Assembly: GCA_029564115.1 (NCBI GenBank) | Contig: JAKQQP010000177.1 | Coordinates: 1-64,000 of the forward strand | Reading direction: 5' to 3' | Length of the DNA: 64,000 nucleotides | DNA from: Candidatus Rifleibacteriota bacterium | GTDB taxonomy: Bacteria; Riflebacteria; Ozemobacteria; Ozemobacterales; Ozemobacteraceae | Shown: positions 30,041 to 38,440 of the stretch, in pieces | Position numbering within the stretch: position 1 is the first letter of the stretch | Layout of the letters: each line of letters starts with the position of its first letter | Made by a program: the position numbers and the translations under genes | The notes under the pieces: model-generated | Database searches by the model: none | What the model was told of the DNA's origin: nothing | Seen by the model: the letters and a program-made list of their open reading frames with translations, nothing else

Positions 30041-30140
30041 GAAAAGTGTCAAGCAGGCGGGGCAAGCTACATGTGAACGGCGGCTAAAGAATTTATTTTT
30101 TTTCGTTCAAAAAAACTGTTCATCTGTCGATAGTGCCAGC

Positions 30141-31208
30141 ATGAAAAGTCGCAAACAATTTATAACTACTGCTACGGCCATTCTGCTTTCTGTTGCCAGC
30201 AGCGGCTTTGCCCTTGATCTTTCACAGTTTCAGGGGTTTCTTTCAGGCGATCGAAGAAAGGCTCAGCCACCGAAACAGGTATTTACCGAGATGGTTCCAG
30301 TCGAACCCTCTCAAAATTATCGAAGCCTGAACGCCGACGCGTATTATGTCAACAGTCAGCCAAACCAGATGGTCTCTCTCGGAAGAAACCCGCAGCCAGA
30401 CGGCGAACGCTATCTGCTTCCTGCCGATACGCGCATCCCGGGTGAACTTCGCCCCCTGCTGACCGAGCGCCTTACGCCAAGACAGGGACTGGCGTTGAAC
30501 GGCGGCACCGGCGCCACGCTCATTCCCTCACCTGGCGTGCTGGAACCGGGTAAAACGGCTGTAGGCGTTCACATTCAAACTTTTGAACTATACAACATCA
30601 ACGACGTTCGTCACGATGACCAGGACTACTTCGACTCTACCATCAGCGCAGCCTGGGGCGTAGAGAACGGTCTCGAAGTCAGCTTCGACAAGACTTTTGC
30701 CAACCAGGACCGCTACGATATCGACGAACCCCTGTATTTTAACTTCAAATACCAGGTGCCCGGCAATGTAACTCTTGGTGGCAGCTTCAACACCAGCGGC
30801 GGCTACCATTCAGCCTGGGTGGCAGCCGGGGTGCCAGTGGCCTGGATCGGCGTTGGCGGCAATTTCGGCCAGTCAGAATACCGCTTCAGATACCACAACA
30901 ACAATACCGGCTTCGATAAGTTCAAAAGAGCCAGATATGGCGGCTACAGCTACGATTACAGCCGAGCCACCGGCGAAGCGGACCCATTCTTCTTCATCAT
31001 CGGCGGCCTGGTGCCAGTTAACGATCATCTGCGTTTCGTCTACGACTTCAACGGCGACCGCTTCAGTCTGGGCTTCAGATTCAATTACCAGGATGCCCTG
31101 TATCTCAACGCCTCTTATATCTCAGACGGCGACTACGAAAATCTCCCCGGAGCCATAGCGCACAAAAGAAATCAGAACTTCGTCTTCGGCGGCACAATCG
31201 CCTTCTAA
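30141..31208 (+). CDS. Predicted outer-membrane beta-barrel protein
   Basis: The start at 30141 gives 355 residues with a clear signal peptide (about 1-24, SSGFA before the mature part). The first 130 mature residues are Pro/Gln-rich and probably periplasmic. From about residue 115 alternating aromatic/hydrophobic strands predominate, and the protein ends in Phe (GGTIAF), as outer-membrane barrels do. The repeat of Tyr/Asp/Gly turns fits a barrel of about 10-12 strands. The ligand is unknown. It is transcribed divergently from the PTS operon and ends in a strong terminator, so it could serve as its outer-membrane channel (inference). Confidence 0.7.
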   Translation: MKSRKQFITTATAILLSVASSGFALDLSQFQGFLSGDRRKAQPPKQVFTEMVPVEPSQNYRSLNADAYYVNSQPNQMVSLGRNPQPDGERYLLPADTRIPGELRPLLTERLTPRQGLALNGGTGATLIPSPGVLEPGKTAVGVHIQTFELYNINDVRHDDQDYFDSTISAAWGVENGLEVSFDKTFANQDRYDIDEPLYFNFKYQVPGNVTLGGSFNTSGGYHSAWVAAGVPVAWIGVGGNFGQSEYRFRYHNNNTGFDKFKRARYGGYSYDYSRATGEADPFFFIIGGLVPVNDHLRFVYDFNGDRFSLGFRFNYQDALYLNASYISDGDYENLPGAIAHKRNQNFVFGGTIAF

Positions 31209-31242
31209 TTCGAAAAATAAGTTCTCCCCTTCATAAATGAAG

Positions 31243-31269
31243 CGCCCGACAGCACCGTCGGGCGTTTTT
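31243..31269 (+). terminator. Rho-independent terminator after the beta-barrel gene
   Basis: CGCCCGAC (31243-31250) and GTCGGGCG (31257-31264) form an 8-bp GC-rich stem with a 6-base loop, followed by TTTTT. Confidence 0.9.
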
Positions 31270-31279
31270 GTTCACCCAA

Positions 31280-31562
31280 ATCTATCCGTGTTCATCCACG
31301 ACTCTCTTTCTCTCTTTCTCTCTTTCTTTTCTTTCTTTTCTTTTTCTTATTATCCGGATCTATCTGCGTTCATCCGTGGCTCTCTTTCTTTTTCTTTCTT
31401 TTTCTTTCTTTTTCTTCCTCTTCTTATCCGGGTCTATCTGCGTTCATCCGTGGCTCTTTCTTCTCTTTCTTCTCTTTCTCCTCCTCTTATCCGAATCTAT
31501 CTGCGTTTATCCGTGGCTCTCTCTCTCCTCTTCTTAGCCGAGTCTATCCGAGTTCATCACGT
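31280..31562 (+). repeat. Interspersed ATCTGCGTTCATCCGTGG repeats separated by polypyrimidine tracts
   Basis: Five related copies of a roughly 28-33-bp unit (consensus TATCCGNRTCTATCTGCG then TTCATCCGTGGCTC) lie near 31283, 31351, 31425, 31488 and 31535. The outer two are degenerate. Between them are 30-60-bp tracts made almost only of C and T. The frame is open through the tract on the plus strand but encodes only Ser/Leu/Phe low complexity, so I do not call it coding. Confidence 0.85.
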
Positions 31563-31581
31563 TGCAAATCATTGTCGGGGT

Positions 31582-31610
31582 TTGCGTATGTCGTCTTTGT
31601 GTGTTATTTT
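31582..31610 (+). promoter_or_regulatory. Promoter of the kdsC-lpt operon
   Basis: TTGCGT at 31582-31587 and TATTTT at 31605-31610 are 17 bp apart, with TG one base before the -10. It is 50 bp before the kdsC ATG, directly after the repeat tract. Confidence 0.5.
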
Positions 31611-31623
31611 ATCGCAACCCGAC

Positions 31624-31640
31624 AGCAGACGCTGTCTGCT
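31624..31640. repeat. Short interspersed palindrome, copy 3 (in the kdsC leader)
   Basis: AGCAGACGCTGTCTGCT is a perfect 7-bp inverted repeat around GCT. It shares the GCAGAC/GTCTGC arms with copies at 1721 and 27494. It falls between the candidate promoter and the kdsC start, so it would be in the leader RNA. Confidence 0.55.
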
Positions 31641-31659
31641 AACACTGAAAGGGCACATC

Positions 31660-32208
31660 ATGAATACCTCCCTGAAATCGCCTCAGGCGTTCATAGAAGC
31701 ATGTAAAAAAGTTAAACTGCTGCTTTTTGACTGCGACGGCGTACTTACAGACGGGCGCATAGTTCTTGGCAGTAATGGCAGCGAAATGAAGTTTTTCTCG
31801 ACTGTCGACGGACTCGGCATCAAACTCTGGCACGAGGCCGGGCTTCTTGCCGGCAGCATTACCGGGCGCAGTTCAGAAGCTCTCGAAAAGCGCGCCTCCG
31901 AACTGAAATTCGACGAACTGCATCAGAACATCGCCAGAAAAGGCGTGATACTTGCCGAAATAATGGCCCGCCGCAATCTGCAGGCAGACGAAATTGCCTA
32001 CATCGGTGACGACATCAACGATCTGCCGGTTGGCACCAGAGTCGGCCTGTTTTTCGCACCAGCCAACCATCACCCTTCGATAAGATCTTACACCGACTAC
32101 ATACTCGACGCCGAAGGCGGTCAAGGGGTCATTCGCGAAGTCGTAGACATAATTTTAGCCCACAAAGGCGTTATGCAAGAACTTATTAAAAAGTACATAG
32201 AATCCTGA
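31660..32208 (+). CDS. kdsC: 3-deoxy-D-manno-octulosonate 8-phosphate phosphatase
   Basis: The start at 31660 gives 182 residues, the normal KdsC size; the open frame upstream is only repeat tract. The HAD phosphatase motifs are LLLFDCDGVLTDG (nucleophile Asp), GLLAGSITGRSS, and YIGDDINDLPV (metal-binding Asp pair). GGQGVIREV near the C-terminus is typical of KdsC. It removes phosphate from Kdo-8-phosphate, the step before KdsB. It is first gene of the envelope operon; its TGA overlaps the next ATG (TGATG). Confidence 0.94.
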   Translation: MNTSLKSPQAFIEACKKVKLLLFDCDGVLTDGRIVLGSNGSEMKFFSTVDGLGIKLWHEAGLLAGSITGRSSEALEKRASELKFDELHQNIARKGVILAEIMARRNLQADEIAYIGDDINDLPVGTRVGLFFAPANHHPSIRSYTDYILDAEGGQGVIREVVDIILAHKGVMQELIKKYIES

Positions 32209-33095
32209 TGTGGCGTGACCGGCTGAAAAAACTGAAACGCACTGTCAGGTATCACCTGCTGCGGTCTCTTATCGATGCCATGATGAGACTGCCGGCTTCG
32301 TCCGTGCCAAAACTTAAACGCCTGCTTCTCAAGGTTTTTCCGTTGTTTTTTGCCCGGCAGCTGCGTCGCGCTGCTGAACTTCTGCCCGCCGAATTCGTGG
32401 CAGACAAACCCCGGATTTTGAAAAAGCTCACAGAAAACCAGGTTCTGACTCTGCTCGAGGTGTTTTTTTATGAAAAACTTACCGCGCACCGCAAGGATTT
32501 TATAAAAATAACCGGCCGCGAGCATTTAAAAGCCGCAGTAGAAAAAGGGCGGGGCATGATCATACTTTCCGCCCACTTCGGCAACTGGGAAGTCATGGGT
32601 TATGAGCTGTGCAAAATGGGTCTGCCGCTGCATGTTCTCGCCCGGCCACAGGCCGTCAACCAGATGACCGAATTCATGAACAGTTTTCGCGAAAAACGCG
32701 GTGTCAAAGTCATTATGGAAAAAAGCATCTCGGAGTCGTTAAAGCTGCTGGCACAAGGGAAAACCGTCGGCATGCTCTCAGACCTCAACGCCCGTGAGTG
32801 GGGCTATCAGGTCGAATTCTTCGGTCGTAATGCCTCTTTTTACAGTTCGCCCGTGATACTGTCGGTGCGCAGCGGCGCACCACTGATTCCCTCTTTTACC
32901 GAACGACAGCCTGACGGCAGTCTGCTGCTGCGCTTCGAAGCCCCCATCACCTGGGAAAAAGGCGAAACCATGCGAGAGCGCGTGCAAAAGTATGTGCGCC
33001 GCTATGAAGAGGCGTTCAGACGAAGGCCTGATCACTGGTGCTGGTTTCATGAACGTTACGAATTTGCCGCCCTCGGAAGGACCGACTGCAAATGA
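32208..33095 (+). CDS. Lipid A acyltransferase, LpxL/HtrB family
   Basis: The 295-residue protein has the acyltransferase HX4E-type motif AHFGNWEVM (His123, Glu128), then RPQAVNQMTEFMNSFREKRG and a C-terminal DHWCWFHERY, which is characteristic of the LpxL/LpxM family. These enzymes add secondary acyl chains to Kdo-lipid A at the inner membrane. The typical N-terminal membrane anchor is weak here. It sits between kdsC and lptC, which supports a lipid A role. The position acylated cannot be told. Confidence 0.88.
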   Translation: MWRDRLKKLKRTVRYHLLRSLIDAMMRLPASSVPKLKRLLLKVFPLFFARQLRRAAELLPAEFVADKPRILKKLTENQVLTLLEVFFYEKLTAHRKDFIKITGREHLKAAVEKGRGMIILSAHFGNWEVMGYELCKMGLPLHVLARPQAVNQMTEFMNSFREKRGVKVIMEKSISESLKLLAQGKTVGMLSDLNAREWGYQVEFFGRNASFYSSPVILSVRSGAPLIPSFTERQPDGSLLLRFEAPITWEKGETMRERVQKYVRRYEEAFRRRPDHWCWFHERYEFAALGRTDCK

Positions 33096-33793
33096 AGAAT
33101 CTGCTGATGAGCTTCTGGTTCTGGGGACTACTGCTGGCAACTTTTATTGCAATAATCCTCTGGGATGAAAAGATAGAAGAAGGGGTAAAAGCCGCCTATG
33201 TCAAGCATCGCATGGTTCTGCGCGATGTAAACTTCAGTCATGTGGACGGTGGTTTTGAGCATGCCAGACTTTATGCCGACATCTGCGAAATGGACGACAA
33301 CCAGAACAACATTGACGCAACCAATATCAGAACAGTCTTTTACAAACAGGAAGCGGCAACCTGGACGGGTCGCCTGCTCGCCGACAAGGGGATGAAAAAC
33401 CCATTCGAAGCCAAATTCTGGGGCAATGTCAGGGGCTGGAACACCGACAACGAAAGAATAAAAACAGAAGAGATGCGATACTACCTGAGTCGCAAAGAAC
33501 TGCACAGTCAGAAACCGGTCACCATCTGGAAAGATGACGCCGTTATCACCGGCCTCGGAATGAGTTACAATACTCAGACAAAAGAAGCCACCATAAATCA
33601 GCAGGTCATGATAAGAATCTGGGACAAAACGGCCTCAGCAACTACGGCAGCTCCCGAAAGCAGCATCGCCGGAGTGCCGTTGGCGCCCCCAATCGAGCAG
33701 CTTCTTCTTCCGTTGCATAATTTGACCGCTTCCGCCACAGCTGCATCAGAAGCAGCACAGCCAAATACAAGTATCGGGAACGACAAACCATGA
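33092..33793 (+). CDS. lptC: LPS export protein LptC-like
   Basis: The 233-residue protein has one N-terminal membrane helix (about 5-24) and a periplasmic LptC/OstA-type beta-jellyroll. Recurrent strands include FSHVDGGFEHARLYADICEMDD and INQQVMIRIWDK. A Ser/Ala/Pro-rich tail of about 50 residues follows. LptC anchors to the LptBFG exporter and hands LPS to LptA. The sequence is diverged, so the call depends partly on lptA and lptB downstream. It overlaps both neighbours by 4 bases. Confidence 0.8.
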   Translation: MKNLLMSFWFWGLLLATFIAIILWDEKIEEGVKAAYVKHRMVLRDVNFSHVDGGFEHARLYADICEMDDNQNNIDATNIRTVFYKQEAATWTGRLLADKGMKNPFEAKFWGNVRGWNTDNERIKTEEMRYYLSRKELHSQKPVTIWKDDAVITGLGMSYNTQTKEATINQQVMIRIWDKTASATTAAPESSIAGVPLAPPIEQLLLPLHNLTASATAASEAAQPNTSIGNDKP

Positions 33794-34836
33794 ATAAACT
33801 TTGCAAACAGCTGACCGCCATCGCCCTGTTTTCTTTTATTTCGACAGCGGCCTGCGCAATGACCACAGTCACGGCAGGCGACATGGTCATATCGAGCAAA
33901 CTGATGACCTTTTTCAAGAACATTTACGTCGCCAGGGGCGGTATAAAAGCAGAACAAAAAGACACCGTCATGACTGCCGACCGGGGTATCTACGATCGTG
34001 ACCTCGAGATTGTCAAAGCCATCGACAACGTCAGAGTCGAACAACCAGGCTCAGTGCTTTCATCAGACTACCTTGAAGCCTATGTTAAAGAAGACCGGGT
34101 GCTGGCACGTGGTAACCCAAAGCTGGTAAGAATAGTCGAACGAGCCAATCAGAGCGATTCTGGTGACCAGAAAAGCAAAAAAACCAGAGTCATTCTCACC
34201 TGTAACGAAGTCGAAGCATTTCAGAAAGAGAGGCGTTTCGTCGCCAAGGGCAACGTAAGAGTCATCGAAGTGCCCTACCGCGAAGGAGAAACCGAAGAAG
34301 AAGCTGAAGAAAACGAAAAAGAACCCATTTCAGACCTCACCTGTGAAACACTGGAAATGTTCTCTGATGAAGACAAGGCAATCGCCCGCAACAACGTCGA
34401 AATTATCACTGAAACGCTTCGGGCCACCGGCGACAAAGCCATCTACCTCAATCAGGAAAACCGCATGATCATCGTCGGGCATGCTCACGCATTCCAGACG
34501 ACCAAAGATGCCGGCTCCAGTGCCGAGCAGGTTTCTGAACTTTATGCCAATAAAATCATCTACTACCCGAATGAAGAGCGCACCATAGCGGTCGGCAACG
34601 TTCATGCCACCGTTTACCCCGGCAGCGGCCAGGGCAAAGATCGCGATACCAAAAAAGAAAAAAAGAAAAAAGCGAAAAAAAGCGATGACGATGCAACTGA
34701 TGATCTGCCCGACAACCTTCCCGAGGGCGACTATACCAGAGTTGCCGAAGGCGGTGAAACCATGGACGAAACCACCGAAGAAGGCGACCAGGAAGACGAT
34801 GAAGGCGTTATTGAAGCCGTAGAAGACGATGAATGA
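33790..34836 (+). CDS. lptA: LPS-transport protein LptA (OstA-like) with acidic tail
   Basis: The 348-residue exported protein has a signal peptide (about 1-23, ending TAACA). OstA/LptA-type repeats follow: MVISSKLMTFFKNIYVARGGIKAEQ, GIYDRDLEIVKAIDNVRVEQ, RRFVAKGNVRVIE, and NRMIIVGHAHAFQ. LptA normally has about 185 residues; here about 300 carry OstA-like repeats, then a Lys-rich segment and a strongly acidic C-terminus (EETTEEGDQEDDEGVIE). It would form the periplasmic LPS bridge. The length suggests a longer filament or two fused jellyrolls. Confidence 0.85.
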   Translation: MNKLCKQLTAIALFSFISTAACAMTTVTAGDMVISSKLMTFFKNIYVARGGIKAEQKDTVMTADRGIYDRDLEIVKAIDNVRVEQPGSVLSSDYLEAYVKEDRVLARGNPKLVRIVERANQSDSGDQKSKKTRVILTCNEVEAFQKERRFVAKGNVRVIEVPYREGETEEEAEENEKEPISDLTCETLEMFSDEDKAIARNNVEIITETLRATGDKAIYLNQENRMIIVGHAHAFQTTKDAGSSAEQVSELYANKIIYYPNEERTIAVGNVHATVYPGSGQGKDRDTKKEKKKKAKKSDDDATDDLPDNLPEGDYTRVAEGGETMDETTEEGDQEDDEGVIEAVEDDE

Positions 34837-34848
34837 CAGGCGGACAAA

Positions 34849-35655
34849 ATGAACAAAAACAATGAAACACCTGAAAACAGCACAAGTTCTGCTTCTGCGA
34901 CCACACCGACCGATGAAATCGTTGTCGAGGGAGTCTGCAAAACCTACAAAGGGCGCAAAGTCGTCGACAATGTTTCTCTGAACATACGTAAAGGCGAAAT
35001 AGTGGGTCTTCTCGGCCCGAATGGTGCCGGCAAAACCACGACCTTCTATATGGTAGTAGGCCTGGTTAAGCCAGATATGGGCAAAGTGAGTTTCAACCAC
35101 CATGACATCACTCACAAAGCCATGTATCAGCGGGCCCGCATGGGTGTCGGCTATCTGCCCCAGGAAGCGAGTGTCTTTCGCAAACTGACAGTCAAGGAAA
35201 ATATCTGGCTGATACTCGAAGGCATAGATATCAGTGAAAAAGAGCGCAAAGAGCGTCTCGATAAACTCTTAACAGATCTCGACATCGGCAGAATTGCCGA
35301 CAGTCTTGGTTACTCTCTTTCTGGCGGTGAGAGAAGGCGCGTCGAAATTGCCAGAGCGCTGGCAGCAGAGCCAAGTTTCATTCTGCTCGACGAACCTTTT
35401 GCCGGAGTAGACCCGATCGCGGTTCAGGACATTCAAAGTATCGTTCTCGAGCTGCAAAAAAAGGGGTTGGGGCTGCTGATCACCGATCACAATGTCAGAG
35501 AAACACTGGCCATAGTCGATCGCGCCTACATTTTGAGTCTTGGTAAAATTCTCGTTTCTGGTTCGGCACAGCATGTCGCCCAGGATGAAACCGCCCGCAA
35601 ATTTTATCTCGGTGATCGTTTTCAGCTCGATCAGATTGAGAAGTTCAACCAATGA
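34849..35655 (+). CDS. lptB: LPS export ABC transporter ATPase LptB
   Basis: The 268-residue protein has Walker A GPNGAGKTT at 56-64, MGVGYLPQEASVFRKLTV, signature LSGGERRRVEIARAL, Walker B FILLDEPFAGVDPIAV and ITDHNVRETL. This is the LptB-specific set. A Ser/Thr-rich N-terminal extension of about 22 residues is unusual. It drives LPS extraction from the inner membrane with LptF and LptG, which are not in the window. Confidence 0.96.
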   Translation: MNKNNETPENSTSSASATTPTDEIVVEGVCKTYKGRKVVDNVSLNIRKGEIVGLLGPNGAGKTTTFYMVVGLVKPDMGKVSFNHHDITHKAMYQRARMGVGYLPQEASVFRKLTVKENIWLILEGIDISEKERKERLDKLLTDLDIGRIADSLGYSLSGGERRRVEIARALAAEPSFILLDEPFAGVDPIAVQDIQSIVLELQKKGLGLLITDHNVRETLAIVDRAYILSLGKILVSGSAQHVAQDETARKFYLGDRFQLDQIEKFNQ

Positions 35656-36662
35656 CCTATATTTTTGTTCTGGTTCTGATCAGTGGTGTTATCGCCTATC
35701 TCGGTGATGCGCTCGGCACTATGGTCGGCAAAAAACGCCTGACCGTATTCGGGCTGAGACCGCGCATCACTGCGCTGGTAGTAGCCATTTCAACCGGCAT
35801 TCTGATCACCATGCTGACCCTGGGAGTTGCGACTTTTCTTTCTGAAGACGTGCGCACTGCCCTTTTTTCGATGGACAGGATCAGACGCGACATTGACCAG
35901 CTTCAGGCAGAAGTTCGCGGGCTGGTAGACTCACGTAACCGCCTTGAACAGGAAAAAAAAGAACTGTCTGAAGACGTCGAGCGCCTTACCTCACAGGTGC
36001 GCATCAAAGAAACCGAAAGCGTGGTGTTCCGCAAGGATGAATCTCTGGCCGTCTGCGTCATCAACACCGGCCGCCGGCCTGAAGAAGTGATGAAAGAACT
36101 GACAACGCTGATCATCAAGCTCGCAGACAAAGTGCGCCGCAAAGGGGTCAAGGTGAAGGATGAAATCAATTTTTTCACCGAAAACAGGGAACAGCTGAAT
36201 GTCATGGCTGCTCATATAGCCAGTTCGAGCCAGGACCTCGTCGTCGCCGCCATCGCCGCTGAGAACATCAATACCGGTGAAGAACTCGGTAATGTCAGGT
36301 TTCTGGCACTGCCTAACAATCTGATTTTTACCCGTAACCAGGAAATCGCCTCGATCGAGATCAACGGCAAAGAGAGCCGCAGCCTCATAGCCCGCAATCT
36401 CAAAAGCTTCATGGACAGGCTCAACCATGAGGTCGTCAACCATGGCATGGTTCCCAATCTTCTCACAGACCGGTTTGGAGACCTCTCTTCAGAGTCGATG
36501 ATTTCATTTTATGACCTTGTCAACGAAATACGCGAACTCAACCGCAAAATTATTCTGATAGCCACCGTCTCTGAAGACACATACGCAATCGGGCCACTCG
36601 ATGTCACCTTCAAATTCGAAGAATCTGGCGACAGAAAACCTTCTCAGGATGATGGCGAATAA
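35652..36662 (+). CDS. DUF3084 family membrane protein
   Basis: The 336-residue protein has two N-terminal membrane helices around a conserved loop (YLGDALGTMVGKKRLTVFGLRPR). A coiled coil of about 60 residues (DQLQAEVRGLVDSRNRLEQE onwards) and a C-terminal soluble domain follow. The N-terminal pattern matches DUF3084, known mainly from cyanobacteria and some anaerobes, with no known function. It overlaps lptB by 4 bases, so a link to LPS transport or envelope organisation is suggested by position only. Confidence 0.8.
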   Translation: MTYIFVLVLISGVIAYLGDALGTMVGKKRLTVFGLRPRITALVVAISTGILITMLTLGVATFLSEDVRTALFSMDRIRRDIDQLQAEVRGLVDSRNRLEQEKKELSEDVERLTSQVRIKETESVVFRKDESLAVCVINTGRRPEEVMKELTTLIIKLADKVRRKGVKVKDEINFFTENREQLNVMAAHIASSSQDLVVAAIAAENINTGEELGNVRFLALPNNLIFTRNQEIASIEINGKESRSLIARNLKSFMDRLNHEVVNHGMVPNLLTDRFGDLSSESMISFYDLVNEIRELNRKIILIATVSEDTYAIGPLDVTFKFEESGDRKPSQDDGE

Positions 36663-36735
36663 TTCTTGCGAATAAACCGCCGGCGCATTATGCTTTTTAT
36701 GCTTACGGCACAACGATTCCTCGGAGGGGGCAATT

Positions 36736-37575
36736 TTGATTACCGGCAAATACAAGGTCGATATTCTGCATGAAGGGCACATGCTCGTCGATGGCGGCAT
36801 CGCCTTTGCGGGCACCCCAAGAAGTGAATGGGAAACATTTGCGCCACCAGACGAAAAGAACCGCGTTCGTCTGGGTCTGAACCAGCTTCTCGTGCGCGGC
36901 AACAATATCAACATGCTTATAGATACCGGCATTGGCAACAAAATCAGACCAAAAAAACGAGATCTGATGGGCCTGGGAGCCTCAAGGCCAATCGGCCAGA
37001 GACTTGCTGATTTTGGCCTTACCCCGCAAGATATAACTCATATAGTTTTTTCGCATCTTCACTACGATCACTGCGGTGGAGCCACGGAAGTAACCGACGA
37101 CCGCATCGAAACGCCCTTTTACAACGCCATGTTTTTCATTCAAAACGAAGAATGGCAGGCTGCAACCCACCCCGACGACATTTCGCGCAGCAGTTACTGT
37201 GCGCACGATTTTCTTCCTCTCCAGGAAGCCGGGCAATTGAAACTGATCAACGGAGACATAGAAGTGGCTGAGGGTATTTTTCTTGAGGTCAGCGGCGGGC
37301 ATACGGCGGCGCACCAGGTTGTCAAAATAATTGACAGCGACTTTCGGGTTATCTACCCGGGCGACATCTGCCCCACCCCGCACCATCTCGTCACCGACCG
37401 CCGGGAAGCCTTCGATCTTTTTCCGGCTGAAACAATTGCGGCACGAAAACTGCTTCTGCGCCGTGCCGGAAAACCAAACACCCTGCTGGTTTTCTCCCAT
37501 TCAGAGGAAGCAGCTTTTTACCAGCTGAGCCAACATGAAAATTGTCACGCCGTCACCAGGTTCAATGAGCCCTGA
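36736..37575 (+). CDS. Metallo-beta-lactamase-fold hydrolase
   Basis: The 279-residue protein has HLHYDHCGG (zinc site), GGHTAAHQ and YPGDICPTPHH, matching the metallo-beta-lactamase fold of the type that includes lactonases. It is cytoplasmic, with no signal peptide. Start is TTG at 36736, preceded by GGAGGGGG 5 bp upstream. It could hydrolyse a lactone or other ester; no substrate can be assigned. It overlaps the lipid kinase gene by 11 bp at its end. Confidence 0.88.
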   Translation: MITGKYKVDILHEGHMLVDGGIAFAGTPRSEWETFAPPDEKNRVRLGLNQLLVRGNNINMLIDTGIGNKIRPKKRDLMGLGASRPIGQRLADFGLTPQDITHIVFSHLHYDHCGGATEVTDDRIETPFYNAMFFIQNEEWQAATHPDDISRSSYCAHDFLPLQEAGQLKLINGDIEVAEGIFLEVSGGHTAAHQVVKIIDSDFRVIYPGDICPTPHHLVTDRREAFDLFPAETIAARKLLLRRAGKPNTLLVFSHSEEAAFYQLSQHENCHAVTRFNEP

Positions 37576-38440
37576 AAAAATATTCATACTCGCCAACGCC
37601 GCCTCGCGAACCTTGAATCGCCCGGCGCTGCAGGCAGCAGCCAGCCATCTTGGCCGCTTCGTTCCATGTGAGGTACTGTTCACCGACAGCATCGCAAATG
37701 CCTGCACAACGGCTGCCACCCTTTCGGCTGACCCGAAGAACCTTGTCGCTGCCTGTGGTGGCGATGGTACGATTCATACGATCGCGAACAACCTGGCCCG
37801 GGATGCAGTTATGGGCATAATCCCAAGCGGCACAGCCAATGTCATTGCCAGAGAACTGGGCATACCCGCTTCTGCACGCGAGGCAGCCAAACTGCTGCTG
37901 ACCGGAGCCGTTCAAAAAATAGATCTTGGCCTCTGCAACAGGCGAAAATTCGTTTTTGTTGCCGGTATCGGTTTTGATGCAGAAGTTGCAGCTTCAGTGT
38001 CACCGCGCCTGAAAAAATACTTCGGTCGTTACGCTTACCACCTTACCGCAATCAGGCGATTTGCAGACTATCGCCCTCCCCTTCTGCGCGTCAGTGTAGA
38101 TGGAGCCGACAACGAATTTATCGGGCGTTTCGCCATTATTGCCAATATGCGGCGCTACGGCGGCGACCTGTTTTTTGCCCCGGCAGCCCGCTACGACGAT
38201 GGTCTTCTCGACATGGTTCTCGTCGAGAATTTTAACATGCAGACCCTTCTGCGCCTTCTGAACTTCGCAAAAGGCAAAGGCAGGTTTCCGGCTGAAGGTG
38301 TGCGCATACTCAAAGGCAAAAACTTTGTGGTTCGGGCCGACAGACCCGTACCGTTCGAACTTGACGGTGAGGTATTACAAGCCACAACAGACTTTTCTAT
38401 TGGCATGGCCCCTGAGTCAGCCAGATTTATAACTCCATGA
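37565..38440 (+). CDS. Diacylglycerol/lipid kinase family protein
   Basis: The 291-residue protein (start ATG 37565; an upstream in-frame ATG at 37535 is less likely) has the DAGK catalytic loop AACGGDGTIHTIANNL, then IIPSGTANVIARELGIP and GIGFDAEVA. A C-terminal beta domain ends in FELDGEVLQATTDFSIGM. This is the DgkB/YegS family, which phosphorylates diacylglycerol or related lipids. Placed in an envelope operon it may recycle diacylglycerol. It overlaps the next gene by 4 bases. Confidence 0.9.
   Translation: MSPEKIFILANAASRTLNRPALQAAASHLGRFVPCEVLFTDSIANACTTAATLSADPKNLVAACGGDGTIHTIANNLARDAVMGIIPSGTANVIARELGIPASAREAAKLLLTGAVQKIDLGLCNRRKFVFVAGIGFDAEVAASVSPRLKKYFGRYAYHLTAIRRFADYRPPLLRVSVDGADNEFIGRFAIIANMRRYGGDLFFAPAARYDDGLLDMVLVENFNMQTLLRLLNFAKGKGRFPAEGVRILKGKNFVVRADRPVPFELDGEVLQATTDFSIGMAPESARFITP

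Noticed and set aside
29970..30140. Upstream extension of the beta-barrel gene
   Set aside because: It would overlap the HutP-like gene and place the signal peptide internally; the ATG at 30141 begins a normal signal peptide.
31237..31659. Upstream in-frame extension of kdsC by 141 codons
   Set aside because: It is repeat and pyrimidine tract; KdsC homology begins just after the ATG at 31660, which follows a promoter and AAGGG.
34330..35115. Minus-strand open frame (261 codons), Phe/Val-rich and membrane-like
   Set aside because: Antisense to lptA/lptB; hydrophobicity is the complement of Glu/Lys codons in the acidic tail of lptA.
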